Source: Holothuria scabra
Lineage: Eukaryota; Echinodermata; Holothuroidea; Aspidochirotida; Holothuriidae
Direction: 5' to 3'
Length of the DNA: 64,000 nucleotides
NCBI GenBank assembly: GCA_037179385.1
Contig: CM074179.1
Coordinates: forward strand, 4,216,001 to 4,280,000
Shown here piece by piece: positions 1 to 11,469 of the stretch. The notes below the pieces were generated by a model. The model was not told the origin of the DNA. It saw nothing but the letters and a program-made list of their open reading frames with translations, and did not search any database. The position numbers and the translations under genes were made by a program. The number at the start of each line of letters is the position of its first letter. Within the stretch, counting starts at the first letter, position 1.

Positions 1-443
1 TGAAGGTGTGGACAATTTCACCCTCTATAGCCTCCTCATTGGTCATTTAGATCAGCATACTCATTTATATTCATTTCATTTGGTGTGTCAACTTTTGACC
101 AAGCAATTAGTATTAGGATCTTCCCACAACCGTGGTGGCTTGGAAGTACAGCCCGCAAGCTACACACTCGTTCAACAGACCTCAAAGCAGAAGCATGTAG
201 TCATTGATCAGTCATCTCAGTGTATCTCAATCAATGAATAAATCATTTCAAATCCATTGGAACTCTCAATCTGTTTTTTTTTTTTTTTAAATTCCTGTGT
301 TTCTGGCTAGGCAAAATCTCTGTACCACTGTAACATTACTTTACAATAAGCTGTACCCATTAAAAATATGCGGGGACCACAGGAACTACAAAATTTAGTT
401 TAGGGTGGGATGATTAGGCATAAGTAACAGATGGATGACTTAC
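1..443. other. CNOT11 intron sequence, no exon seen
   Basis: This is AT-rich sequence downstream of the exon at 444-560 in CNOT11 orientation. It contains a T17-like run near 271-289. A 77-codon plus-strand frame at 8-241 has no recognisable domain and is treated as chance. Confidence 0.5.
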
Positions 444-560
444 AGCAAGGACATCTCTTGGTGGGATAGCACTAGACACCAGTTGACACAGGAACACTTT
501 CTCTCCTTTTCCAATTTGTGGAATCAAATTCACAATCTGATTTCTCTCATTTTCAGTAAC
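444..560 (-). CDS. CNOT11: CNOT11, internal exon (EKxFLxQLxxxxPRxxL segment)
   Basis: This 117-nt, 39-codon exon has an AG acceptor next to position 560, preceded by a T-rich tract (complement of the A run near 565), and a GTAAGT donor (complement of 438-443). The product includes NLIPQIGKGEKVFLCQLVS and AIPPRDVL. This corresponds to the vertebrate CNOT11 stretch that reads LPPITPPEKFFLSQLM followed by APPREL. Phase is 0 at both ends. The remaining exons, including the conserved C-terminal domain that contacts CNOT10, must lie beyond the left edge; I could not find one in 1-443. The gene is partial here at both ends. Confidence 0.85.
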
Positions 561-835
561 CTGAAAAAAATGTTAAAATAACAATTTCAGTGGAACCCAT
601 CAAGCGCTGAAACTGGAAAAAAAAAAAGTTCCTCAAATGTATTACCAGCCTTTAAAGCTGCATCTAAAATGAGATCTTTCCAAAGTTACTTTTCTTGCAT
701 ACCAATTTAAGCACTTTCACGGGTAAGGATGCTTTACATGAACTACATACATTCAGGCATATCACTGTACACTTTCAAACAGCACACAGATACCAAAGAA
801 CAAGACTACATACTGTATTAACCTACAGTACACCG

Positions 836-1369
836 CAATTTATTACACACTGAGATTTAGCACAACCTTCATTAAAATGTAAAGAACTGTTATTTTAGGC
901 AATATACCTGTACCAAGGATAGGCTATTTACTACACAATGAGATTTAACACAACCTTCATTAAAATGTAAAGAATTGTTATTTTAAGCTATATACCTGTA
1001 CAAAGGGTAAGCTATTTATTACAAAATGAGATTTAACACAACCTTCATTAACATGTAAAGAATTGTTATTTTAAGTAATATACCTGTACAAAGGGTAGGC
1101 TATTTATTACACAATGAGATTTAACACAACCTTCATTAACATGTAAAGAATTGTTATTTTAAGTAATATACCTGTACAAAGGGTAGGCTATTTATTACAC
1201 AATGAGATTTAACACAACCTTCATTAAAATGTAAAGAATTGTTATTTTAAGTAATATACCTGTACAAAGGGTAAGCTATTTATTACACAATGAGATTTAA
1301 CACAACCTTCATTAACATGTAAAGAATTGTTATTTTCAGTAATATACCTGTACAAAGGGTATGCTATTG
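836..1369. repeat. 88-bp satellite, about six copies, inside a CNOT11 intron
   Basis: The landmark GGCTATTTA or its variants recurs at 924, 1012, 1100, 1188, 1276 and 1364, spaced exactly 88 bp with no indel, and a more diverged first copy starts near 836. Each unit contains ATGAGATTTAACACAACC, then CTTCATTAAMATGTAAAG, TTGTTATTTT and ATACCTGTACAAAGGGT. Inner units differ by only a few substitutions, which points to recent unequal exchange or slippage. The array lies between the CNOT11 exons at 444-560 and 1687-1821. Confidence 0.95.
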
Positions 1370-1686
1370 AAATCTGCTGAAGCCCCTTTTTCCACAGATC
1401 CAACTGGCAGCCAGGTGCAGAGTTTGACTCCTGGTCAGGTCATATCTAAGACACTAAAAATGAAACCTACTGACATTGTGTTTGGTGCTCAGCATAATGT
1501 AGTAGAGAAAACAAGTCAGTGAGCCATAGCTAGAAAAAAAAGACTGTTGCAGGCTAGAGTTAACCCATTGGTCTTTACCAGAGGTGCAAAACTTCATCTA
1601 ATTCATGACCCTATCCAATTCTCTGGTAAGTGGTCAGAGAGCCATGTTTTCAAATGTGAAATTTTACAGTAGTGTTGTATACTCAC

Positions 1687-1821
1687 TAGGACATGTGCAA
1701 ACACAGGAGCAAAGGGGCTGGTACTAATTGGTTCTCCTTTAGTCATCTCCCACAAAAAGAAGAGAGCTGCTAAGCGTTGTTCTGCATGTGGTAAGAGGTC
1801 TTGGTTGCGAAGAAGAAGGAC
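1687..1821 (-). CDS. CNOT11: CNOT11, internal exon (DLLPxAxQRLxALxxLWEM segment)
   Basis: This 135-nt, 45-codon exon is flanked on the minus strand by an AG acceptor at the end of ATTTCTCAG and a GTGAGT donor (complement of 1681-1686). The translation contains [19 protein letters not shown], then [16 protein letters not shown]. This is nearly the signature of the CNOT11 N-terminal domain, which in vertebrates reads DLLP..AQRL.ALYLLWEM..EPL..NPFA..FAHLL. It is the strongest identification in this gene. The exon is in phase 0 at both ends and joins the exons at 3324-3432 and 444-560 without a frame break or stop. The intron downstream, towards lower coordinates, holds the 88-bp satellite. Confidence 0.93.
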
Positions 1822-2582
1822 CTGAGAAATTTAACACAAACTTTTGAATAAAGCAGACAACAGAAGATTTCTTTTTCTGTATTTAAGAGAATAGACATTT
1901 ATTTTCTGGAATTTTGCATTTTCCACAGTGAAATCTGGTGAAATATTTAGTATCATTTTAAATCAGTTTTTGTTCCATTCCCAAAAATATCATTTCTGGA
2001 ATTTGACTGGGGGAGGGGGAGGGAGAGGGGGCATACTCTACATATACCAACTTATCAAGTACAAATTTCTCTTAATTGTTATATGACATGTCTGTTTCCT
2101 CTATTTACATAGCTTACTGTAACATGCCTTTGACACTCCTTTTTTGGTAATGCATAACCAAAGACAAATCTTCATATCGAGTAAAGTCATTAAGCCCTAT
2201 ACAGTATGTATTCCAAATCTAGACCGTGTAACTAATAACTACAGTAAGTGCAACTCATGGCAAAGTTGCAATTTACAGTGATGGTTACTACTGACCGGTG
2301 GCAATCACATACTTTACTGTTGTCATATCCTTCCTGCACAGTATGTTTCTTTACTTTTTCTTACAGTACTGTAGACCTATGTATCAAAATGCTCTTATCA
2401 CTAAGGTTCCAAAAGAACAAAAACCAGCAAACCAGGACCCACAAGCATTGGTGAGGAATCAGCTTGACCCACCTCAGACCTACTGCAGTGGTTGTCTTCT
2501 TCCATGAAGCACAGTTGGCTTCAGCAAATTCTTGTACCACTCCTTGTCCATCTGGCTAGCTGTTAAACTCAGGGTCTACCCG

Positions 2583-2765
2583 ATGTTCCCTGGGTTCAAT
2601 GTTCCCAAGTTTCGATGTTCCCTGTTTTGCTATATATCTCAATGATTTGGTGACGATTACCAAGGTTAGTTATTCCCAGGGTTCCATGCTCCCAGAAATG
2701 CAAATGTTCCCATGGTTCAAGAATATTGAACCTCTGGAACAGTGAACCTTGGGAACATTGACATA
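2583..2765. repeat. GTTCCC/GGGAAC-rich imperfect repeat
   Basis: GTTCCC or close variants (TGTTCCC, TATTCCC, GCTCCC) recur about six times, ending in the complementary GAACCTTGGGAACATTGA, so the segment is partly self-complementary. It lies in the CNOT11 intron between exons 3324-3432 and 1687-1821. A short, decayed inverted-repeat transposon is the likeliest explanation. Confidence 0.55.
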
Positions 2766-2914
2766 GCCCGGTTAAACTCAATTGTACTTCTCTGCCTGAA
2801 GTACATTTTAAATATGTATATGAACTCCTTTGTTTTGGGGACTGATGGGGTACTTGCCAGGCACTGACAGGCTACACTACTGGGCCATGAGATAGAACTC
2901 GACTTAAGCTTTTT

Positions 2915-3305
2915 AGGGCTCAATTTTCGTGGTTGTCCGATTGTCCGGGACAACTAAAATTCTGTACGGACAACCAAAAGTTGGATGTTGGTTGTCCAAT
3001 GGACAACCATTTTTCCCTCACAGTGAATTATTTTCAAGCAGCTTCCCTTTTTGTTGATTGAAGAAGCATATATACTGCTGGCTAATCAACTCTTTCAACT
3101 TTTTTTCATCATACAAATTGAGACTTCAAGTGTTTTTGTTTGGCAAAAAATACTTTGAGACCAACAATACTTAAACCTAATTACTGTTTTGTACTGTAAT
3201 TGTGCGCAAAAATGTTTCGGACAACCAAATTTTCTGTCGGACTGCTAAAAATACGGAATTAGTTGCCCGAAGGACAACCATAAATTTTTCTGAAAATTGA
3301 GGCCT
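2915..3305. mobile_element. Non-autonomous inverted-repeat DNA transposon (MITE), about 390 bp, in a CNOT11 intron
   Basis: The left end AGGGCTCAATTTTCGTGG and the inverted right end AGGCCTCAATTTTCAGAA match over their first 14 bases with one difference. The body carries many copies of the heptamer GGACAAC and its complement GTTGTCC, including TGGTTGTCC near both ends, so the element can fold on itself. It has no coding capacity. No convincing target-site duplication was seen. The right end lies 12 bp from the GTAAGT donor of the exon at 3324-3432. Confidence 0.8.
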
Positions 3306-3323
3306 GACTTGTGTAGTACTTAC

Positions 3324-3432
3324 TAATGCATTCCCAACTTTGAAGTGGTCACTTTTGTTTGGAAAGTGCTTGTGAAAGCCCTCAGCCAATACTTCAAATG
3401 ATGTCGAGTTCACTGTACTTTCTGTAAGAAGA
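3324..3432 (-). CDS. CNOT11: CNOT11, internal exon coding the start of the conserved N-terminal region
   Basis: CNOT11 is a subunit of the cytoplasmic CCR4-NOT mRNA deadenylase; with CNOT10 it forms a module that binds the N-terminal part of CNOT1. The exon is 109 nt. On the minus strand it follows a CCTTTACAG acceptor and ends before a GTAAGT donor (complement of 3318-3323). It gives 36 residues after one completing base. The stretch SFEVLAEGFHKHF, then SDHFKVGNAL, matches the family's S-T-F-E-G-L, F-H-H-Y-F and D-H-F-R-L-G segments as recalled for vertebrate CNOT11. The reading continues in frame into the exon at 1687-1821 and completes the family's LVxLL segment. The first coding exon, with the start codon, was not found upstream. 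A fold-back transposon sits 12 bp inside the downstream intron. Confidence 0.85.
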
Positions 3433-3672
3433 CTGTAAAGGAAATAATTGTACTGTAAGACATGAAAAAGAAAAATGTGTGCAAAAGATTGAATGCAAGC
3501 CTTCTAATACAGTACACTTCAGAAACTTGAAAAAAATTTTGAGCCCAGTTCAGTATCCATTCCATTTTTACATGTTTGTATTTGACTGTAGTTTTGTATC
3601 CATGGCGGTAGAGTGGCTATATGCAGGAGGGTTGCATGTGCTCAGGGGAGAGCCATTTATTTTAAATCTTCT

Positions 3673-3782
3673 GGGGGCCGTTCCACAAAGAGTTACGCAT
3701 AATCTTAAGTTTGATTCACCATACTTAAGCCAACAGTAAATCATACTTAAGATCGTGCGTAACTCTTTGTGGAACGGGCCCC
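3673..3782. mobile_element. 110-bp fold-back MITE, copy 1
   Basis: This is a near-perfect inverted repeat. The left arm runs GGGGGCCGTTCCACAAAGAG, then TTACGCATAATCTTAAG; the right arm ends CTTAAGATCGTGCGTAAC, TCTTTGTGGAACGGGCCCC. Only a short centre is unpaired. A second copy in the opposite orientation lies at 30315-30423. It is non-coding. Confidence 0.9.
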
Positions 3783-6471
3783 TGTACTGTAACTGGGCAG
3801 AAAGTACACAGGTGACTTGGCAATAAATGTCACTTAGAAAAATGACTCTGCCCTTACATATAAAAACTGTGGAGTCAAGGAGTCAGGGCAACTGCTTGGT
3901 ACTGTATGTAACTACCACTAGTTTATAAAGGCACTGCGGGAATATGATTTTGTTTGCTCAGGTGTGCCACTGTCCGCATGCTAAAAAAATTCACCTCTAC
4001 AGTGCATTAAGTACAGGGCCACTCTTGCCAAGAATGATCTTTGTCACTGCATCTAAGTTTGTTGATTTTTTTTTTCAATTGGATGGAACTAGTTGGTGAA
4101 ATTTCGAAGCAAAAACTGACCACAAGCAAGCATTGAGTAACATCCAGGCAAGGTTGCATTCCATGTAAAGTATACACTGGACTTAACTGTATGCTGAGGT
4201 CTTTGTGATTATACAACAGATGGTATTTTTACTGCACACACAGTGCCATACTGTACATAGCAATCACTGGGCATAAGTATGTATTTTTCAGTACACATGT
4301 TCTGTACGCTGATGCATTTGCGGTCACCATACAGTTACAACTCATGAACAGGTACCTGTATGCACACAAAAGATGTAGTCAGTAACAATCTGTAGGCCCT
4401 TGTATACAGTACATATACACATATGCACTGTACATAACATATTGGCGGAAGTTAACCGATTCGGCACGCCTTACCCAGCAGTTTTTCTGCCACTGAGGAG
4501 GAAGGAGGATTTATCCCCCCTTTTGCAGAAGGTGGGTAAAAGTCCCTTTTCATTTTCAATAAAAATTGGAAAAATTGTCAATTTCTTGGTTTCCTAATTA
4601 CAATGAGGTTGCTTTTGCAGCAATAATTGCACTTGCACAAATTAATGGTCTCTAAAATCCTTCAAATTGCATGTTACAGGGCCTTAGAAGCAAGCTTTTG
4701 TCCCCCTGAACCAACTCGTTACTTTAACCTTGGACATAATCAATTTAGACATGAGGTTTAGCTGTCCTCCTTTGTGTTTCTGGCAGAATCTCTGTCCCTG
4801 GCTGCTGCTACACTGAAAAGGAGTCAGAGATCATTCTCCCAGGTGAAGTACAGTATCTTGTACTCTGACAAAAACTAGTTGCTACTGTAAGTGGCCATGC
4901 TGACCCAAATTGTAGACCTCTTCGCTGGAAATTCCTGGAGTCACATGACTGAGTACAGTACAGCGTAAAATGTTACAAGCACAGTAGCCACTGGATAAAA
5001 CTTCTGCTTGTTTGAAAAGAAATTCAATTCAACTGGAATCAAAAAGACTTTCAATTAAAGGGAAAGTTTTCAGCAAAAATTTAATATACATAGTTGGTAG
5101 AGCAAATAAACCTGGGCAGCTACTGTATTTGAAAATTCCTAATTGTTGCGCATGTGCATATTTCTCAAGATATGCAAATGAAGTGAAAAATTTGTGTTCC
5201 AAAGTGAGTATGCGGGCAGCAAAGGTTACATTACTGTACTTCCTCACATTAAAGTGATACTTTGTGTTCCACAAAAGGGAAATACAGTATTCTGACCAAA
5301 CTTTTCACAGAACATTTAAACAGTCCATATGAACATTGAGAAATAAACAATCCTCAACATGAAATTTCTGCCAAATTTTGCTCAATTTCCATAAAAATAA
5401 CAACAAAAAATACAAAATTCAACAAGGAGAGGCGACAAACTTTATCCTACTTCATCTGCACCAGTCAGTAATCCAACTAATACTGTAAGAGTGCACTTAT
5501 TTATGAATATTTAATACAACAAAACAACACAGAACGAGCACTGTACCAGAGGTGGTAATTGCTAATACTACCATAGTGCTCGACTTGGTACGCAAATGAC
5601 TGTGCTCGATTCTACAACTAGACCTTCAATGGTTCTCATACCAAAACATAATGAAGGCAAATCGACGAGAAAGAACAGTGTTTTTCAAAACTATTCTAAC
5701 AATCTACAGAACTGTCCCTCGGTATAAGTAACCGACCAAATACTGCCTGAGCTTGGGTACTCTCAAGGATATAGTAACACAAAAGCCTCAGGGTCAGTGT
5801 GGGTGATTCAAATTCTTCACACAGGTAATCAGTTTGGTTCATGAAATGTGAGACATGGACTGTTGTTTTAACATTGGAAGTATCGTTATTGTGCAGTTCG
5901 ATTATTTTTTGAAATCTTGTGACATACAGTAAGTGTTAGAAAGGGCATAATGACAACTCTCTGTTGGGGAAGAGCACACCTAAATACCATAAGCACTACT
6001 TTTGTCACAAGGGACCGAAACGTGAGTATTAAAACCATTTTACTTGGTAATTAAACAGAATGTGTAGGCCTACTCGGTTGGTATTCAACCAACATCTCCC
6101 ATTTTGAATCTGAAAGCAGCAACACCCATCTACAGTACCATGAATTTGCTACCTATATCTGGGCTCTATATGATCTAGAAAGTATTTCAAATTCCATGTG
6201 CCAATACCACAATAACTGTATAGGGCCTACACTTAGTGCACTTTGGGAAATAGCTCGTGTGACATATTGAATATTACAAACTCAGATAAGTGTGGTTAAA
6301 GCAGCTTATAATTAGAGAGCATTTTCATAAGAGCATGTAATTTTTTCAGTACTTGGCAGCCTATTCTCTAAATTTGTGCTTTTATTGTCATGGTTCATCA
6401 AATTATGAAAGATTTCGGTACTAATTTAGAATCAGTGACCGCAAATGACATCATTTTAAACAACTCTCAAC
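3783..6471. other. Geneless AT-rich interval
   Basis: No exon with both splice signals and no recognisable protein was found. The interval may include CNOT11 5' introns or its first exon, which I could not locate. Short frames at 4400-4597 and 5012-5257 have no family features. Confidence 0.5.
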
Positions 6472-6779
6472 TTGAAGGCCCTGTTCTCTCATGCAAACAG
6501 TACCAATTCTCCTAACCTTAAAAGCTCCTCCCACAACTGTCTAAAATTCATCCTCATCGCGAGACAATCTCAGTTGATCGCTTCGAGTTGAGTATAGAAA
6601 ACTCAATGTTTATAAAAAAAACACTCTCAGTCTCAGTACTGTTCATGCTGTGTAATAAAAGCTTCAAATGGTACTCTGTACTGCTTGAATTAACTGTCAA
6701 TCAAGGAGCTGAGCAAATGGAATATTTCAGTAAACCCCTACAAAAATTGTGGTTTGGGGTGACAGGACTGGCTCTTTAA
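6472..6779 (+). mobile_element. TTAA-type MITE, copy 1 (about 308 bp)
   Basis: This copy runs from a mutated TTAA (TTGA) and AAGGCCCTGTTCTCTCATGC to an end whose complement reads TTAAAGAGCCAGTCCTGTCA. It shares internal landmarks with the copies at 29880, 51239, 61380 and 63590: CAGTACCAATTCTCCTAACC near the left end, then GAGTATAGAAAA and TAATAAAAGCTTC. It is non-coding. Confidence 0.75.
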
Positions 6780-9649
6780 AAAGAGGGCACTGAAAATCCA
6801 ATTTTTTTCCAGAGAAAAATAATTTTTTTTTAATTTTTTTTTCCGTAGTACAATGTGTTTCTTTTTTTCTCCTTTCGAGAAGAGCAGTATGATAATATTT
6901 GATGTGGAAAGAAGTGAAAGGTTAAAGGCATGTTCTGGTGGCTTTTTGCCTCTGTCTTGTAAGAAAAGCAACTAGACATTCCACACCATGTCCTTCAAAC
7001 CCTATCACAATACCATTTTCCTAACTCAGGACAACTTAGTTTAAAGATTGATAATTTCTGTTAAAAAATGCCTCTGCTGCCCCTCTGCTCTGCCTGATTG
7101 TGTCAGGCTTTTGACATTTGGAAGGGAGGGAGGCCACACTTCAGGGAATAATTTAGTACAGGAATTTTGCATAGCATTTTTGCGATACAAGTTCCATTTT
7201 GTGTAGCAGTTTTCAAAATTTGCATAGCAATTTTCACTGTCCTACTTTTCTTCTGTTATGCAGTACTCTGATTCATGCCCAGATGCTATTCCCTGCTATG
7301 GTACCATGTTCAGTTATATGCTGAAACTAAACCTAAACATTGACTTAATGTGACAGCACTCTTCCACGAAAAGTCCTGTCTGCAATAATTCGATGTTTAT
7401 GGATCTGCAGAAACAAGGCACAAAATGCTGAGTTCAATTCCATATGGGACTGAATCAGCTCCTTGCTTTGCCGTAGGCCTTCAGTGTAAGGTCCTCCAGA
7501 AAGCGAGTCAAAAACATTCACTCAACAAGCTTGATGCACTGTGTGCTAACAAACTGGAACAGGGCTAGAAGACAGTCAGTAACCTTATTGTTTTTCCTCC
7601 ACTATGATAATAAGCAGTTTGCATGCTTCTTAAATCCTAGGAATTTTCCTAAATTTTGATTTTGCTATCCGTTTCTAAAAGTGTTCTCAAACTTCTCATA
7701 CGTATTACATACAAGGCCTACTGGGTAGTCAGAACGATGTCAATTTGAAAGATGTCCAATATAATCAAATTTTCACAAATTTCATAAAATAATTATGAGG
7801 CACGTGTACAATACTCTTACTAAGCCCTTCATACTATTTTCAAAAGATTAACCCCTGTAATTTTGCCCTACGATGCTTTTTTCTTCTGAGTTGTTTGTGC
7901 TAGACCTTGCACTATCCTAACGTGTTTGCATATGGGGATGTGTAGAGCCTTGGCAGGCTAGGCTGTCTCGTGTTTTATGTGGAAGAAGTTTGATCCCTAT
8001 GGAGAGTCTCCGAGCTATCGTAACACTAGCACTTACAGAGTGCCTCATACTTCATACACAGCTGCAAACGTTTAAGTTGCACCTTCGACAATGTAACTAG
8101 CGGCCAACAGGTGCACGTAAAAGTTGTGTGAATTACCTTGCTGTTTTGAGCACACTCAAGTGTCTGGGTTCTTTAAATCTTGCTGCTTTTTTGCAGTGTT
8201 TCGTTGCTTGACAAGCGTGCGAGTACTAATTATATATGGAACAGTTGTAGGCCTTCATGCTGTATTCCCGTTGTCATTTCCATTCACAGAGTACCGGAGC
8301 TTTTGCTCGGAAATTGTATCGCGAATTTTGCTACACATATTTTTATTCGTGTCGCAAATCTGTTACTTTGCATCGCATTTTGCAATGCGATACCGGATAA
8401 ATTATTCCCTGCACTTGTACGTACGTACATTTGCGGAGCTGTACGTGCCAGGCACTATAAATATTGGCAGCATCAATATTTGTTTTCATAGCAAAAGTTT
8501 CCAGCGATGGCAAAGAAGTTACAGCATCTGTGATTGGTCAATAATATCCGTGCCAATTGTAGGATATAATTCCCCATGACCGAATCCAAGCCAATAACGT
8601 CGTAACAAAAAACCCTTCATAGGCCTAGCCTAGCCTAGTTCCTTTTCGGTTTTTGTGAAGCACAAAGAATCACTTTAACAGAGGATGCTTTTTTCTTCTT
8701 GTGACTGAACACACTGTCCATGTACTAACCAAGATTATTAAGTTAGGCCAGTACTGGTTATCACTGTTGGGGTCCAGCATATATTATCAGCAATTGCTAG
8801 GTTATAGGCCTACCGTTATGCCCTATAACGTTAGGCCAAGATGTAACCATTAGGACGACCTGTGATCTAAGCTACAGTAGGCCTAGTTGCATTGGAAATG
8901 ATCCCCTTGACAGGACCAACTTCCAAAATTGGTTAGATCAATGATTCGATCGAAAAATTAAAAGGCACCACCACAGAAATTCATAACGAAATTTAGCGAA
9001 ACTGGTTATCTAATAATATATAGGTACAAGAATGCACAGTTACATGGGGTAGCTTTCGTTACCACACAGTGTCATTTGTACACCGTGACAGTGCAGGTTA
9101 ATATAACCACCGTTCATTGAAATTCTGAACAATCTGATAAAAGCAAAACGGATTTACTTTGTTAAATACATCATATCCTTCGTCGATAAGGCCATTTTCT
9201 AAAAATATTGTTTGCTTTTCGGCGCACGACTAATCCAGAACATTCATGGAGATCAAGAAGAAGAACAGTAGCGGACTGAAGTTAGCAACCGTGTCTATCC
9301 TTAGCTTCACATTTACGTTACTGTTACATTGTGCGTATCACAATCATTATTGTAAATTCGACTATTATATCCAACATTAGCGGCTCGCCATATGGGGCAC
9401 GGGGCATTTGCCCCCCCCCCCCCCCCCAAACATTTCCAAAGCATGGTCTTCAATTTTCAAAAAAAAAAAAAACGTTATTCGATATGACATGAATAAAAAG
9501 TAGCTTATTTCTTAATCTGGGCCGCGTATCCCAGCCTTCTCTCTCATACAATTGTAATATAATATTTATAACATAACATAACAAGTTAAAGGGCAAAGGA
9601 GGGTAAAAAGCCCCATAAGATGCCCTATAGAACAGACTCAAACCAACAC
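6780..9649. other. Geneless interval
   Basis: The interval holds a T/A-rich stretch (6800-6870), a relatively CpG-containing part (8100-9300) with CTATAAATAT near 8455, and a C17 run at 9411-9427 beside GGGGCATTTGCCCC. The longest frame, 151 codons at 8124-8579, has no recognisable domain. The CpG-bearing part could be a promoter region for CNOT11 or for an unseen gene, but I have no direct evidence. Confidence 0.4.
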
Positions 9650-11000
9650 CTAATCCAAACAAAAACTAAACAAACCAAATATAATCAGATCCTGCCACTG
9701 TCACGGAGTATCGATGTCAATCTTGAAGCAATTGACTGAAAGTGGAATTAACAACCCACTCAGGGGCCTGTTCCACTCATTGACAACCCTATGAGAGAAG
9801 TTGAACTTTCTGGTGTCAAGTCTAGAGAAACATTTCACCAGCTTCTTATTATGGCCACGAACACGGGAATCAGCACAAACCTCTAAGTAGTTAGACAGAG
9901 AATCATTACCAGAAAGCGGAACTTGAACACCTGCAGCATATCCCCCCTAACCGGCCTTCTAAACTCGAGAAAAGTAAGTCCAAGACAATTGAGCCTATCA
10001 TGATAAGGGAGATTACGCACGTTGTGAATAAGCCGTGTGGTCCTCCTCTGAACCTGCTCTAGATAAAAGAAACTTGTCCTTTTCATAAAAAGGGTTCTAT
10101 GCCTGTGCAAAGCATAATCAAGACGTGGCCTAACTAACTGCTTATAAAGATTTAACACAATATCTTAACTGAAATTACTGAAATTCCTCTTGATCAAACC
10201 AAGCACCCTATTAGCCCTCGCAGCAGCTGCTGCACACTGCCTCGAATGCTTCAGATCACTTGAAATGACAACACCCAAGTCTTTTTCAGAAGTCACATTA
10301 CCTAGAACACTACCAGCCATGGTATACTTATGACTCAAATTCTTGGATCCAAAGTGAAGAACTTTGCATTTATCAGCATTAAAAGACATTTACCAAGTCT
10401 GACACCAAGTAGCTAGCCTATCTAAATCCCTTTGCAACAGAGAAGCATCCTTTCCATCATTAACATTCCTATAGAGCTAAGTGTCATCAGCAAACTTACA
10501 AATACAAGATGAGAGAGAGCAATCATCAATATCATTTATAAAAACTAAAAAAGAATTGGGCCCAGAACAGAACCTTGTGGTACTCCACTTGTGACATCTT
10601 TCCAAGAGGAGAAATTACCATTTACAACAACCCTCTGGGATCTACCAAAAAGCCAAGACTTGATCCAGTCAGCACATCTCCCCTGGATGCCTAACTGATG
10701 CAATTTCACCATAAGTCTACCTAATGGGACCTTGTCAAATGCCTTTTGAAAATCAAGGTAAATGACATCAACAAAATGACCCGAATCAAGAGACAAAGAG
10801 ACATCTTCAAGCTAGAAAGCTAAGCAAATTAGAGACGCAAGACCTGTTAGGCAGGAAACCATGCTGAAACAGAAACAGTAAACCATTGTCTAAAAGATAC
10901 TTACCGGTAAGCATACAATCCTTAACCACAGACTCCATGACTTGACATACAACACTGGTTAAACTAACAGGCCTGTAGTTACAAGGAAGGCTCCTGTCGA
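9650..11000 (-). pseudogene. CR1/jockey-like LINE, 3' half with decayed reverse transcriptase
   Basis: On the minus strand the order is that of a non-LTR reverse transcriptase. First comes [14 protein letters not shown] and [11 protein letters not shown] (10545-10796), then a FADDT active-site box read from about 10480-10500. NADKCKVLHFG and EKDLGVVISSDL follow (10165-10389), then QLVRPRLDYA, LEQVQRRTTRLI and a C-terminal RVVNEWN-type segment. In-frame stops follow the FADDT box and precede NADKCK, and a frame change falls near 10160, so it is dead. The 5' endonuclease half is missing. It once catalysed target-primed reverse transcription. Confidence 0.9.
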
Positions 11001-11469
11001 GTAAAGTGATGTAGTGCGGGGATCCTGCGTACGGTAGTATCCAGAAACAAAAAAAAAAAAACAGATGGAGAGTTCCAATCGATTTAATGATGATTTATTC
11101 GTTGATTAAAGTGCAAAAAAGATGATCAAGTTTAAATCATTCTGCCGACAAAAAAAGGGATTAATTATCTACAGCTAGGTTACTCAAGTGCTCCTCGTCT
11201 GAAGTCTGATGCACGAGTCTCCTGCTCAGTGGCATAGCTAGAATTTTTTCCGGGGGGGGGGGCAGAGGTATGAAATTTCCCCAAAACTTTTCCCGGTCAA
11301 TGTGTATGTATTTCATATAAAATATGCAAACTTACAAGTATAACAACATTACCATGTCATTTTGTAATATTACCTGCATTTTAATCTTAAAGTATAACAT
11401 AGAGCAATCGGAAATAACAAAGTATATTATTTTGATAAGCAATATCTGGTTAATTTGCATGTACTAACG
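11001..11469. other. Repeat-derived interval with an isolated CAGTGGCATAGC terminus
   Basis: It holds an A13-like run near 11047 and, at 11227, CAGTGGCATAGCTAGAATTT followed by an 11-base G run. That is the same kind of terminus seen at 11470, 12671, 20203, 24110 and 44220. No coding signal was found. Confidence 0.5.

Noticed and set aside
8124..8579. 151-codon plus-strand frame rich in hydrophobic residues
   Set aside because: No domain, no homologous pattern, AT-driven composition, and an overlapping second frame of similar quality; treated as chance.
3783..9300. CNOT11 first coding exon
   Set aside because: I looked for a minus-strand exon ending two bases into a codon before a GT donor and resembling the family's MSLTPKELS start; the only tried candidate (near 8130-8180, GTAATT donor) does not encode such a start.
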